Source: Pseudomonadota bacterium | GTDB taxonomy: Bacteria; Pseudomonadota; Alphaproteobacteria; Rhizobiales; Xanthobacteraceae | Assembly: GCA_023417665.1 (NCBI GenBank) | Contig: JAEZFA010000244.1 | Span: 1 to 15,458 of the forward strand | Direction: 5' to 3' | Length of the DNA stretch: 15,458 nt | Translations under genes and position numbers: made by a program | Shown here: piece after piece, positions 1 to 7,150 of the stretch | Layout of the letters: each line of letters begins with the position of its first letter | Numbering within the stretch: position 1 is the stretch's first letter | The notes under the pieces: model-generated | What the model was told of the DNA's origin: nothing | The model's database searches: none | Seen by the model: only the letters and a program-made list of their open reading frames with translations

Positions 1-220
1 GGATGCCGTTGCCGGCCGCGACCGCGATCTCCTCGCTCTCCGCGCCCGCCACCGCTTCGGCCACGGCGCGGATGAGATTGTAGCGGCGATAGGCGAAGGC
101 GCGCTCGTCGGCGAGGCGTTTGGTGCGCTCGGCAAATTCGCGGCGCAGTGCCTCCTCGGCCGCGCCGGCATTCTCTGCGGCATCCTTCAGCGTGTCGAGA
201 AACGACGAGGCGGGCGTCAT
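1..220 (-). CDS. Hypothetical protein, N-terminal 73 residues only (gene continues past window edge)
   Basis: An open frame begins with ATG at 220 and runs without a stop to the window edge, giving 73 residues and one extra base. It starts MTPASSFLDTLKDAAENAG and is rich in Ala, Glu and Arg, as expected for amphipathic helix or coiled coil; there is no signal peptide or membrane segment. A good ribosome binding site (AGGAG at 227-231, six bases before the ATG) supports the start. The ATG overlaps the TGA of the long selB frame as ATGA, so translation may be coupled. The gene lies directly downstream of the tRNA-Sec gene. I do not recognise the family and assign no function. Confidence 0.7.
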   Translation of the reverse strand, partial: MTPASSFLDTLKDAAENAGAAEEALRREFAERTKRLADERAFAYRRYNLIRAVAEAVAGAESEEIAVAAGNGI

Positions 221-2316
221 CCGGCTCTCCTGTTGCGCGGGTTGGCGCCGAGCGATGGCGTGTTTGGCGGAAGAGAGAGGGAGTCGAACCCACCAAGGAC
301 CGGCTCGCGGCCCTTCCCGGATTTGAAGTCCGGACGCCCCACCGGGGACGATGCTCTTCCGTTATTCGTGTCTTCTTCCTGGTCGCCGGCAGCGCGGCGA
401 AACAGGTCGAGGCGGTGTTTATTGATCCTGCGCAGATCGCCTCGGCGGATTGTAACACCGTGGCGGTCAAAAAACTCCAGAATCTGAATGGCGACTTTGC
501 GGCCGTTGTCGAGCTGATCGCGTAACTGGGCGGCATTGAAGCTGCCGTCCGGCGCCTGTTCCGCGAACTTCACGCAAATCGCAACCATTTCGGCGACGGT
601 ATCGCGCAGGAAAAAGTGGTCGTGGGCGACCTCGTCCACCTTGCCCGTGCGGGAGAGCACCTTGAAGAGGCGCCTGACGTCAGGCTCCTTGACGTGCAGC
701 AGGCCGGAAATATCGCGAACACGCGGCGGCCGGAAACGCTCCTTGCCCGAAATCAGCGGCTGAATCTTCTTCCAGATGGCGTCGTCCTGCGGCGTCAGAC
801 GAACCTCATGGCTCGCAAGCCGCACCCATGCGCCGTCGAGCGCGATATCCTTGGCTCGTGCAAGACCGTCGAGAGCCGCGGCGAAAGCGGGTGCCGGCAA
901 CCGCAGTTCCATCTGCATGCGCAGCCGCTCGAACCCTATGCCGGCGAGATCGGGATTTTCCTTATGATAGACTTCCAGCGTTCCCATAATGGCGCGCTTC
1001 ATCCGCTGCCAGTTTGGCTCGGAGATAGCCAGCTCGGTCTTTGCGGTTGCCAAACGAACGATACTAGCCTGCGCGAGCAACCGGGTTGCCTCCTGCGCAC
1101 CCAACGCGCGGTCGCGAACAAAGGCCGACAGCTCGACATAGCCCGGCGCGCGTCCCAACAAAGCGGCCAGCGCTTCGTCGGCAGACTTCTCTGCGTGCGA
1201 CTGGAGTTGCGCAATGCGCTCCGGCGTGCGGCGTTTGCGGGCCGGCGCACGCAAGTCGAGGAAGCGGCCGCCGGCAATCGTCCGCTGCGCAGTGGTATCG
1301 CGGAGTACATAGTGATCGCCGGACGCGGCGGCGATCGGACGTTCCAATACGAGTTGCACGAGCGAGTCCGTTCCGGGTGCCGCGGGTTCGTCCTGCAACA
1401 GCACAACGCGGGCACCAATCTCGGCAGCGGCATGGTGCAACCGCACCGGCATCCATTGCGTCAGCGGCTTCTGCTCGGAGGGCAGCACGCGAACGGAAAC
1501 GTCGATCCGGTCGGTCGGCGCATGTAGTGCCGGATCCATCACGATGTCGCCGCGCGAGATCGCTTCCTTGCTGATTTTCTCACCGGTGAGATTGAGTGCG
1601 CAGCGATCGCCGGCAACACCGACTTCCGCTGGCTTGTTCTGCGCGTGGATCGCGCGGACACGCGCGGTCAGTCCGGAGGGACTGAGCATGACCGCATCGC
1701 CGACGGCAATGCGGCCGGAAAGCACCGTGCCGGTAACGACGGTGCCGGCGCCCTGCAGAACGAAGGAACGATCAACCGCGAGGCGAAAGCGGTTTTCCGA
1801 CGGGCGCTGCGCCGTCGTCCGTGCCGCGGCAAAAAGTTTCGTGCGAAGTTCATCGATGCCCGCGCCAGTGACGCTCGATACGGCAACGATTTCGGCGTCG
1901 CGCAAGCCGGTCGATGAGACGGTGTTAGCAATCTGCGCCCTGACTTCGGCGAGGCGTTCCTCGCTCACCATGTCGGACTTCGTGACGGCCACAATCCCCT
2001 GCGTCACGCCGAGCAGATCGACGATCGCAAGATGCTCCATGGTCTGGGGCATCACGCCGTCATCGGCCGCCACCACAAGCAGCACGAAATCGATGCCGGT
2101 CGCGCCGGCAAGCATGTTGTGAACGAACTTTTCGTGGCCCGGCACGTCGACGAAACCGAGCGTAGTTCCGCTTTCATCCGGCAAATAGGCAAAACCGAGA
2201 TCGATGGAAATGCCGCGTTTCTTCTCTTCCTTCAGGCGATCGGTATCGACGCCGGTGAGCGCGCGAACAAGCGAACTCTTGCCGTGATCGATATGCCCTG
2301 CCGTGCCGATGATCAT
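217..2316 (-). CDS. selB: SelB, selenocysteine-specific translation elongation factor
   Basis: SelB is a GTPase that binds Sec-tRNA-Sec and the SECIS hairpin and inserts Sec at UGA. The 699-residue frame starts MIIGTAGHIDHGKSSLV, with G1 GHIDHGKSS (7-15), the switch RGISIDLGFA (34-43), G3 DVPGHE (57-62) and G4 TKSD (112-115). EF-Tu-like beta-barrel domains follow, then the C-terminal winged helices that read mRNA, ending near residue 644. The last 55 residues are unusual: residues 653-684 are the tRNA-Sec gene read in frame, followed by 15 more residues. The stop TGA overlaps the next ATG. The selB ATG itself overlaps the TGA of the Sel1-repeat gene (ATGA), which fixes the start. E. coli SelB is about 614 residues, so the tail is an extension that need not be functional. 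Confidence 0.95.
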   Translation of the reverse strand: MIIGTAGHIDHGKSSLVRALTGVDTDRLKEEKKRGISIDLGFAYLPDESGTTLGFVDVPGHEKFVHNMLAGATGIDFVLLVVAADDGVMPQTMEHLAIVDLLGVTQGIVAVTKSDMVSEERLAEVRAQIANTVSSTGLRDAEIVAVSSVTGAGIDELRTKLFAAARTTAQRPSENRFRLAVDRSFVLQGAGTVVTGTVLSGRIAVGDAVMLSPSGLTARVRAIHAQNKPAEVGVAGDRCALNLTGEKISKEAISRGDIVMDPALHAPTDRIDVSVRVLPSEQKPLTQWMPVRLHHAAAEIGARVVLLQDEPAAPGTDSLVQLVLERPIAAASGDHYVLRDTTAQRTIAGGRFLDLRAPARKRRTPERIAQLQSHAEKSADEALAALLGRAPGYVELSAFVRDRALGAQEATRLLAQASIVRLATAKTELAISEPNWQRMKRAIMGTLEVYHKENPDLAGIGFERLRMQMELRLPAPAFAAALDGLARAKDIALDGAWVRLASHEVRLTPQDDAIWKKIQPLISGKERFRPPRVRDISGLLHVKEPDVRRLFKVLSRTGKVDEVAHDHFFLRDTVAEMVAICVKFAEQAPDGSFNAAQLRDQLDNGRKVAIQILEFFDRHGVTIRRGDLRRINKHRLDLFRRAAGDQEEDTNNGRASSPVGRPDFKSGKGREPVLGGFDSLSLPPNTPSLGANPRNRRAG
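265..360 (-). tRNA. selC: tRNA-Sec (anticodon UCA), selenocysteine tRNA
   Basis: This 96-nt gene reads GGAAGAGC at its 5' end (360) and GCCA at its 3' end (265), so the CCA is encoded. It has the hallmarks of bacterial tRNA-Sec: loop CUUCAAA with anticodon UCA at 324-326, a six-pair D stem, a long variable arm, and a T loop UUCGACU with a 5+8 acceptor/T arrangement. Its role is to be charged with serine, converted to Sec by SelA and delivered to UGA by SelB. Two of the thirteen acceptor/T positions do not pair (C8 with U85, U69 with U83). The gene lies entirely inside the 3' end of the long selB frame, occupying exactly 32 codons (653-684). I see no clear promoter of its own, so it may be cut out of the operon transcript. 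Confidence 0.96.
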
Positions 2317-3110
2317 GATACGGGCTCCGGCAGCGGCATTTCCGCGAGCTTCTTCGCGCGCTCCTTATCGTAGTCGTTCATGGACGCGCGCACTGGATCG
2401 ATGAACGGCGTCGCGAGCTGGCTGCCGCCATACTGCCCGCGCAAGAGCCACATGAGCGCCGATACCGGATCGCGCGGCACGCCGGCCCCGAGATGATAGG
2501 CAGCACCCAGCATGGCCTGCGCGTCGGCATCCCCGCGCGCGGCGGCTTTGTCCCACCACTTCACTGCCTGCGCGGCGTCACGCTCGACCCCGAGCGCGTT
2601 GTGATAGATCAGGCCGAGACGGGTCATCGACGCGGCATTGCCTTGCGCGGCAGCCGCTTCCGCCCAGTACTTCGCATCTTTGAAATCCGGCGCGATGATC
2701 TCGCCTTCGAGCAGCATCCACGAGAGCATATCCTGCGCCGCGGCGTCGCCCTGTTCCGCCGCGGACCGGTACAATTCCGCAGCGCGCTCTGCGCTCTCCT
2801 CTACCCCTTCGCCCTTGAAGTAGGCCGCCGCGAGATTGCGCTGTCCGGCTGCGTCACCGCTCGCCGCGGCGGCCGTAAGCCATTTGATCGCAAGCGCCGG
2901 ATCGCGGTCGACGCCAAGGCCTTCGGCAAAGCAGGCGCCGATATTGTTCTGCGCCCGGCCCACGCCCTGATGCGCGAGCGCCCCCCAGATCGCGAGTGCG
3001 GCTTCGTAATTACCCTCTTGCGAGGCTTCGAAGGCAAGCCGCATCTGCTCGGCGACCGTGGCGCTTTCGGCCGCGCCTGCGGCATTCTGCTTTCCGGCGA
3101 ACCAGGCCAT
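2313..3110 (-). CDS. Sel1-like (tetratricopeptide) repeat protein between selA and selB
   Basis: A 265-residue protein starting MAWFAGKQNAAG. From about residue 25 to 228 it is a string of roughly five or six Sel1-type alpha/alpha repeats, with recurring signatures such as AQNNIGACFAEGLGV, AAYFKGEGV, GLIYHNALGV and GAAYHLGAGV spaced about 36 residues apart. There is no signal peptide or membrane segment, so it is probably a cytoplasmic protein-protein scaffold. The name Sel1 has nothing to do with selenium. The ATG overlaps the selA stop by one base (TGATG) and the TGA overlaps the selB ATG (ATGA), so it is almost certainly co-translated with the Sec machinery. Binding to SelA, SelB or FdhE is an inference from position only. 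An out-of-frame extension upstream across selA is a shadow and is excluded. Confidence 0.85.
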   Translation of the reverse strand: MAWFAGKQNAAGAAESATVAEQMRLAFEASQEGNYEAALAIWGALAHQGVGRAQNNIGACFAEGLGVDRDPALAIKWLTAAAASGDAAGQRNLAAAYFKGEGVEESAERAAELYRSAAEQGDAAAQDMLSWMLLEGEIIAPDFKDAKYWAEAAAAQGNAASMTRLGLIYHNALGVERDAAQAVKWWDKAAARGDADAQAMLGAAYHLGAGVPRDPVSALMWLLRGQYGGSQLATPFIDPVRASMNDYDKERAKKLAEMPLPEPVS

Positions 3111-4516
3111 CACGCCGTCTCCACGCGAAGGCGTGCGAGATTCTCGACGAATGCGTCTTCCCGCTCCAGACCGCGCAGATCGAAAACCAGCGCCTGATCC
3201 TCGATTCTGCCGATCACCGGAACGGGCAAGGCACGGAACGCATTGGAGAGTGCGGTGATTGCGCGGCCTGCACGCTCCTTGCTGCGCACCGCAATGCCGG
3301 CGCTCGGAATCGTCTCCTGCGGCAAGGCGCCGGAGCCAATCTGGCTGCTGCATGCAATGACTGACGCTTCGAAACGACTGCCGACTGCGCGGGAGACTGC
3401 TGCCAGCAGCCGCTTTGCTGCAGCTTCGATGTCGCTTTTCTTTCGCGACAGCAACCGCAGCGTCGGCAAGGCCGCAGCGAGACGCTCGGGATTGCGATAA
3501 AGCTGCAAGGTCGCTTCGAGCGCGGCCAGCCGGATCTTGTCCACCCGGAGCGCGCGTTTCATCGGGTTCTTGTTGAGCTTCGCAATCAGCTCCTTCGTCC
3601 CGACGATAAATCCCGCCTGCGGCCCGCCGAGCAGTTTGTCGCCGGAGAACGTGACGAGCCCCGCGCCCTCCGCGACCGCCTCGGCCACCGTCGGCTCGTG
3701 CGAGAGCCCGTATTTCGACAGATCGATCAGCGTGCCCGACCCGAGATCGTTGACCAGCGGAATGCCGTGCTTCTTCGCGATGCCGGCCAGCTTGTCGGCC
3801 TTCACTTCCTTGGTGAAACCTTCGATGCGGTAGTTCGATGTATGCACCTTCAGGATCAGGCCGGTCTTCGGACCGATGGCGCCGTGATAGTCCTTTTCGT
3901 GCGTGCGGTTCGTGGTGCCGATTTCGACAAGCTTCGCGCCGGCGCGCAACATGATTTCGGGCATGCGAAAGGCGCCGCCGATTTCGATCAGCTCGCCGCG
4001 GGAAACGATCGCTTCCCTGCTTTTTCCGAACGTGTTCAGAACAAGCAGCACGGCCGCCGCATTGTTGTTCACGACCGTCGCATCCTCGGCCCCGGTCAGT
4101 TCGCAAAGCAGGTCGCGGACCAGGGTATCGCGCTCGCCGCGCTTGCCTTCCCCGATGTCGAATTCGAGCGCAATCGCTTCGCGCATGGCGACGGTCGCGG
4201 CGTCGATCGCGGCTTCCGCAAGCTGCGCGCGGCCGAGATTGGTATGCAGCACCGTACCCGTGAGATTGAAGACCGGACGCACTTTCGGCTGGGCTTCGCG
4301 CTCGAGATGCGCGAGCGCGTTTGCGATGACGTGATCGGTGCTCGTGGCATCAGCGCCGTTGCCGCGCATTTCCCGGCGCGTATCCGCAATAGTCGCCCGC
4401 ACGGCCTTCACCACCGACGAACGGCCATAGCGTTCGACCGCCGCCGACGCGAGCGCGGTTTTCAGAACTTCATCGACCGAAGGAATTTTCCGGAACGCGG
4501 CGGCATCCTTGCGCAA
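3110..4516 (-). CDS. selA: SelA, L-seryl-tRNA(Sec) selenium transferase
   Basis: SelA is a PLP enzyme that converts Ser-tRNA-Sec to Sec-tRNA-Sec using selenophosphate. The 468 residues match the family length (E. coli 463). Visible signatures are the N-terminal RKIPSVDEVL (9-18), VFNLTGTVLHTNLGRA (82-97), TVVNNNAAAVLL (147-158), VNDLGSGTLIDLS (255-267) and the PLP-lysine segment FSGDKLLGGPQAG with Lys294. The most likely start is TTG at 4516: no in-frame ATG or GTG lies nearby, and a GAGGCGG ribosome binding site sits just upstream, abutting the fdhE stop ten bases away. The gene ends in a one-base TGATG overlap with the Sel1-repeat gene. The selenophosphate donor gene selD is not in the window. 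Confidence 0.96.
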   Translation of the reverse strand: MRKDAAAFRKIPSVDEVLKTALASAAVERYGRSSVVKAVRATIADTRREMRGNGADATSTDHVIANALAHLEREAQPKVRPVFNLTGTVLHTNLGRAQLAEAAIDAATVAMREAIALEFDIGEGKRGERDTLVRDLLCELTGAEDATVVNNNAAAVLLVLNTFGKSREAIVSRGELIEIGGAFRMPEIMLRAGAKLVEIGTTNRTHEKDYHGAIGPKTGLILKVHTSNYRIEGFTKEVKADKLAGIAKKHGIPLVNDLGSGTLIDLSKYGLSHEPTVAEAVAEGAGLVTFSGDKLLGGPQAGFIVGTKELIAKLNKNPMKRALRVDKIRLAALEATLQLYRNPERLAAALPTLRLLSRKKSDIEAAAKRLLAAVSRAVGSRFEASVIACSSQIGSGALPQETIPSAGIAVRSKERAGRAITALSNAFRALPVPVIGRIEDQALVFDLRGLEREDAFVENLARLRVETA

Positions 4517-4526
4517 GATCGCCGCC

Positions 4527-5435
4527 TCAGTAACCGATCAGGAACGGATTGACGCCGCCCCTGCGGAAGCCGAGCTCCTGTACCAGGATGTCCAGTCCAA
4601 GACTGGCAACGTCGTCCGCGATCGGCTCGAAATCGCTGTGCTTCTGCTGGTACATCATTTTGACGTAGCCGCGGCAGTCTTCGCAGGCCTCCGCCTTGAT
4701 CAGTCCCTGCGAACCCTCGACTTCCTGATACTGTATCTTCTTGTTCGAGCCGCAGAGCGTGCAATGGACACGCGTGTAATTCCAGAGCGTGCCGCACAGC
4801 GAACAGGCGCAGAAGCGCGTGCCGTCAGCGCCGGTCCAGCCGACGATCATGGTGCTCGCCGGCGCACCGCCACAGCACGGACAGATGCCGTGTCCCAGAT
4901 CGACCAGCGAGCCGTCATCGAGACGCGCAGCCAGCCTGACGAAATGCACCTGAAGGGCCGCCGCGACGAAGACATGCTCCGCCAGTGCTTCCATCGGAAT
5001 CGCGTCGGCAAGCACGTTATGAACCATCATATTCCGCGCGCCGGTTTCCGCGGCCTTGACCCGATCCAGCGCAGCTCTCGCCTCGCGCGGCATTTCCAGC
5101 AATTCCGCGCGGCCAAGCAGCCGATCGAAGGTTTCGTCGAAAACATTGTCCGGGTTGAACGTGCTGCGATCGAGCGGCGGCATCTTGTGCTCTTTGGCGC
5201 GCGCGAGCAGGCCCGCGTCCGGCATTTGCGGCGGCGGCAATTCCTGCTGGATGTCCGACTGCGCCTGGGAGATGCCGGCGAGCAGTTTCAGATAGGCTTC
5301 AAGCTGGTGTCCCGTCGCCAGCGCGCGAAACCGCGCGGCACGATCGGCGAAAATCCGCTGCGCATCCGGCAGTTTCACGAACGGTGGTTTGGCAATATTC
5401 CCGATAACGGAAGGATCGGGTTCAACATTCGACAT
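4527..5435 (-). CDS. fdhE: FdhE, formate dehydrogenase accessory (maturation) protein
   Basis: FdhE is a cytoplasmic iron-binding rubredoxin-like protein needed for activity of respiratory Sec-formate dehydrogenases; it contacts the catalytic subunit before Tat export. The 302-residue product carries four cysteine pairs or clusters in the C-terminal half: CPCC (185-188), CACSLC (209-214), CTLC (225-228) and CEDC (251-254), matching the family. ATG at 5435 (MSNVEPDPS) is chosen because GAGG lies nine bases upstream; a GTG 24 bases earlier lacks such a site. The gene follows a strong intrinsic terminator after fdnI, so its expression depends on readthrough or on a promoter I cannot see. The stop TGA is ten bases before the selA start. 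Confidence 0.95.
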   Translation of the reverse strand: MSNVEPDPSVIGNIAKPPFVKLPDAQRIFADRAARFRALATGHQLEAYLKLLAGISQAQSDIQQELPPPQMPDAGLLARAKEHKMPPLDRSTFNPDNVFDETFDRLLGRAELLEMPREARAALDRVKAAETGARNMMVHNVLADAIPMEALAEHVFVAAALQVHFVRLAARLDDGSLVDLGHGICPCCGGAPASTMIVGWTGADGTRFCACSLCGTLWNYTRVHCTLCGSNKKIQYQEVEGSQGLIKAEACEDCRGYVKMMYQQKHSDFEPIADDVASLGLDILVQELGFRRGGVNPFLIGY

Positions 5436-5480
5436 TACATACAACCTCACGAACCGCACCGGCCACGTGGCGCGTATTGC

Positions 5481-5519
5481 AAGAAAAAGGCGCCAGCGGC
5501 CACTATAGCCACCGGCGCC
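5481..5519 (-). terminator. Intrinsic terminator between fdnI and fdhE
   Basis: On the minus strand the hairpin occupies 5519 to 5489: twelve pairs (GGCGCCGGTGGC with GCCGCTGGCGCC, two of them G-U) around the loop TATAGTG, followed immediately by TTTTTCTT. This is a textbook Rho-independent terminator located 19 bases after the fdnI stop. It probably keeps most transcripts limited to fdnGHI and lowers expression of fdhE-selA-selB. The opposite orientation lacks a T tract. Confidence 0.85.
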
Positions 5520-5537
5520 CTCAGCCGTAAATTTCTT

Positions 5538-6200
5538 TTACTTCGAGACGAGTTCCCGAAGCCACTTGCGGTGGTGGCGCCAGGCCCAGCCGCCGGTCAC
5601 CCGGCCGCGGGTCATCGCGCTGATCGTGCCGCGGACCCAGATCGCTGCATAGACGTGAACGATCCAGACGCAGATCGCCATGACGGCGGCGACCGCATGA
5701 ACGAGCATGGCGAGACGGCGCTGCTCGATCGAGAAGTATCCGCCGAAATAGTATTCCCAGATAACGACGCCGCTCGTGATCAGCAGGATGATCAGGATCG
5801 ACATCGACCAGAACACCATTTTCTGGCCGGCGTTGTACTTGCCGACTTCAGGCAGGTTGTCCTCGTTGCTCATCACAACGTCGCGGATCTTCGAAAGCCA
5901 GACGTTATCCGTCCGTTCCCAGAGGTTCAGTTTCCAGAAGCGGATGAACAGGCCGAGGAAGCCGAAGAACAGCACCACGCCGATCCAGGGATGGATCGCG
6001 CGCGTGTTCGGACCGCCGCCGAACAGGCCCGTGAGCCAGTACAGCGAGGGATGGAACAGCGCGAGACCGGAGATGGCGAGGAGCACGAGGCTCGCCGCCG
6101 TAATCCAGTGATTGATGCGCGCGCCGGCGGTGTAGCGGTCGACCACGACTTGCTCGCCGCGGTGTACCGCATCGCCAGGAGCTACTTCTGAGCTTGCCAT
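5538..6200 (-). CDS. fdnI: Formate dehydrogenase gamma subunit, membrane cytochrome b556
   Basis: This is the diheme membrane anchor that passes electrons from the beta subunit to quinone. The 220-residue protein (E. coli FdnI 217) has four transmembrane helices at roughly 31-52, 69-89, 129-150 and 164-188. Candidate heme ligands are His31 (NHWI), His70, His168 and His182; the spacings of 39 and 14 residues equal those of the E. coli ligands His18/57 and His155/169. The ATG at 6200 is three bases after the fdxH stop. The TAA is followed by a strong terminator, marking the end of the structural part of the operon. Confidence 0.95.
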   Translation of the reverse strand: MASSEVAPGDAVHRGEQVVVDRYTAGARINHWITAASLVLLAISGLALFHPSLYWLTGLFGGGPNTRAIHPWIGVVLFFGFLGLFIRFWKLNLWERTDNVWLSKIRDVVMSNEDNLPEVGKYNAGQKMVFWSMSILIILLITSGVVIWEYYFGGYFSIEQRRLAMLVHAVAAVMAICVWIVHVYAAIWVRGTISAMTRGRVTGGWAWRHHRKWLRELVSK

Positions 6201-6203
6201 GAC

Positions 6204-7136
6204 TTACTTCCCTGCCAAGCGTTTTGCTTCCTGCTCGTCGTGATCGGTGACGCGGTTGGCGCCTGCCACGATGTGGTGCAGGAAGCCGAAGGCCGCCGTC
6301 AGGCCGATCAGCGCAAGACCGGCATATTTGGTGCCGCCCTTCCACAATTCGACGATCGGGGAGATGCGCGGATTGTCCGCAAGACCCGAATAGATGTTGG
6401 GCTTGTCGGCATGCTGGAGCACATACATCACGTGCGTGCCCTGAACGCCCGGCGGATCATAGAGACCGGCGTTATTGAAGCCGCGGCTCTTCAGATCCTT
6501 GATGCGCTTGTCGGCCCACTGCTTCATCTCGTCCTTGGTGCCGAACACGATGGCCTGGGTCGGGCAAGCTTTCTGGCAAGCCGGTCCCTGACCCACCGCG
6601 ACACGGTCGGAGCAGAGCGTGCACTTGTAGGCCTTGTTATCGACCTTCGAAATGCGCGGGATGTTGAACGGGCATCCCTTGATGCAGTAGCCGCAGCCGA
6701 TGCAGTTCGCCTTCACGAAATCGACGATTCCGTTCGAGTACTGCACGATCGCGCCCGGAGCCGGACACGCCTTGAGACAGCCCGGGTCTTCGCAATGCAT
6801 GCAGCCGTCCTTGCGGATCAGCCACTCGAAATTGCCCGACTCGGGATTCTCGTATTCGGTGTAACGCATCAACGTCCAGGTATTCGGCGTCAGATCATGC
6901 GGGTTCTCGTAGACACCCGTGTTGACGCCGACCTCTTCCGTCAGATTGTTCCACTCAAGGCACGCCACCTGGCATGCCTTGCAGCCGATGCACTTCGACA
7001 CATCGATCAGCTTCGCAACCTGCGTCTGCCGCGGAGAGGCAGGCGTGATGTTCGAGGCCGAGCGCTTGACGAGGTCCTTGTCGCCGAACTTCGCGTCAAT
7101 CGGTTTGGTTTCGGGGTTCGGAATTGGCGGAAACAT
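6204..7136 (-). CDS. fdxH: Formate dehydrogenase beta subunit, four [4Fe-4S] ferredoxin
   Basis: This electron-transfer subunit links the molybdenum/tungsten catalytic subunit to the cytochrome. The 310 residues contain four cysteine quartets: C49/52/55/59, C112/115/120/124, C145/148/151/155 and C172/175/187/191, the last two in the form CIGCGYCIKGCP and CTLCSDRVAVGQGPACQKACP-like spacing. A single C-terminal transmembrane helix (about 271-292, YAGLALIGLTAAFGFLHHIV) anchors it on the periplasmic side. It has no signal of its own and is expected to be exported with FdnG. Start ATG at 7136 has a GGGAGGG ribosome binding site, 14 bases after the fdnG stop. Confidence 0.97.
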   Translation of the reverse strand: MFPPIPNPETKPIDAKFGDKDLVKRSASNITPASPRQTQVAKLIDVSKCIGCKACQVACLEWNNLTEEVGVNTGVYENPHDLTPNTWTLMRYTEYENPESGNFEWLIRKDGCMHCEDPGCLKACPAPGAIVQYSNGIVDFVKANCIGCGYCIKGCPFNIPRISKVDNKAYKCTLCSDRVAVGQGPACQKACPTQAIVFGTKDEMKQWADKRIKDLKSRGFNNAGLYDPPGVQGTHVMYVLQHADKPNIYSGLADNPRISPIVELWKGGTKYAGLALIGLTAAFGFLHHIVAGANRVTDHDEQEAKRLAGK

Positions 7137-7150
7137 GCTGATTCCCTCCC

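Noticed and set aside
3111..4106. Upstream extension of the Sel1-repeat frame across selA
   Set aside because: Out-of-frame shadow of selA; the product there is low-complexity and the ATG at 3110 fits the TGATG overlap.
4509..6191. A 560-codon plus-strand frame opposite fdhE and fdnI
   Set aside because: Antisense shadow; low-complexity Arg/Ala/Glu-rich product, and it crosses a terminator hairpin.
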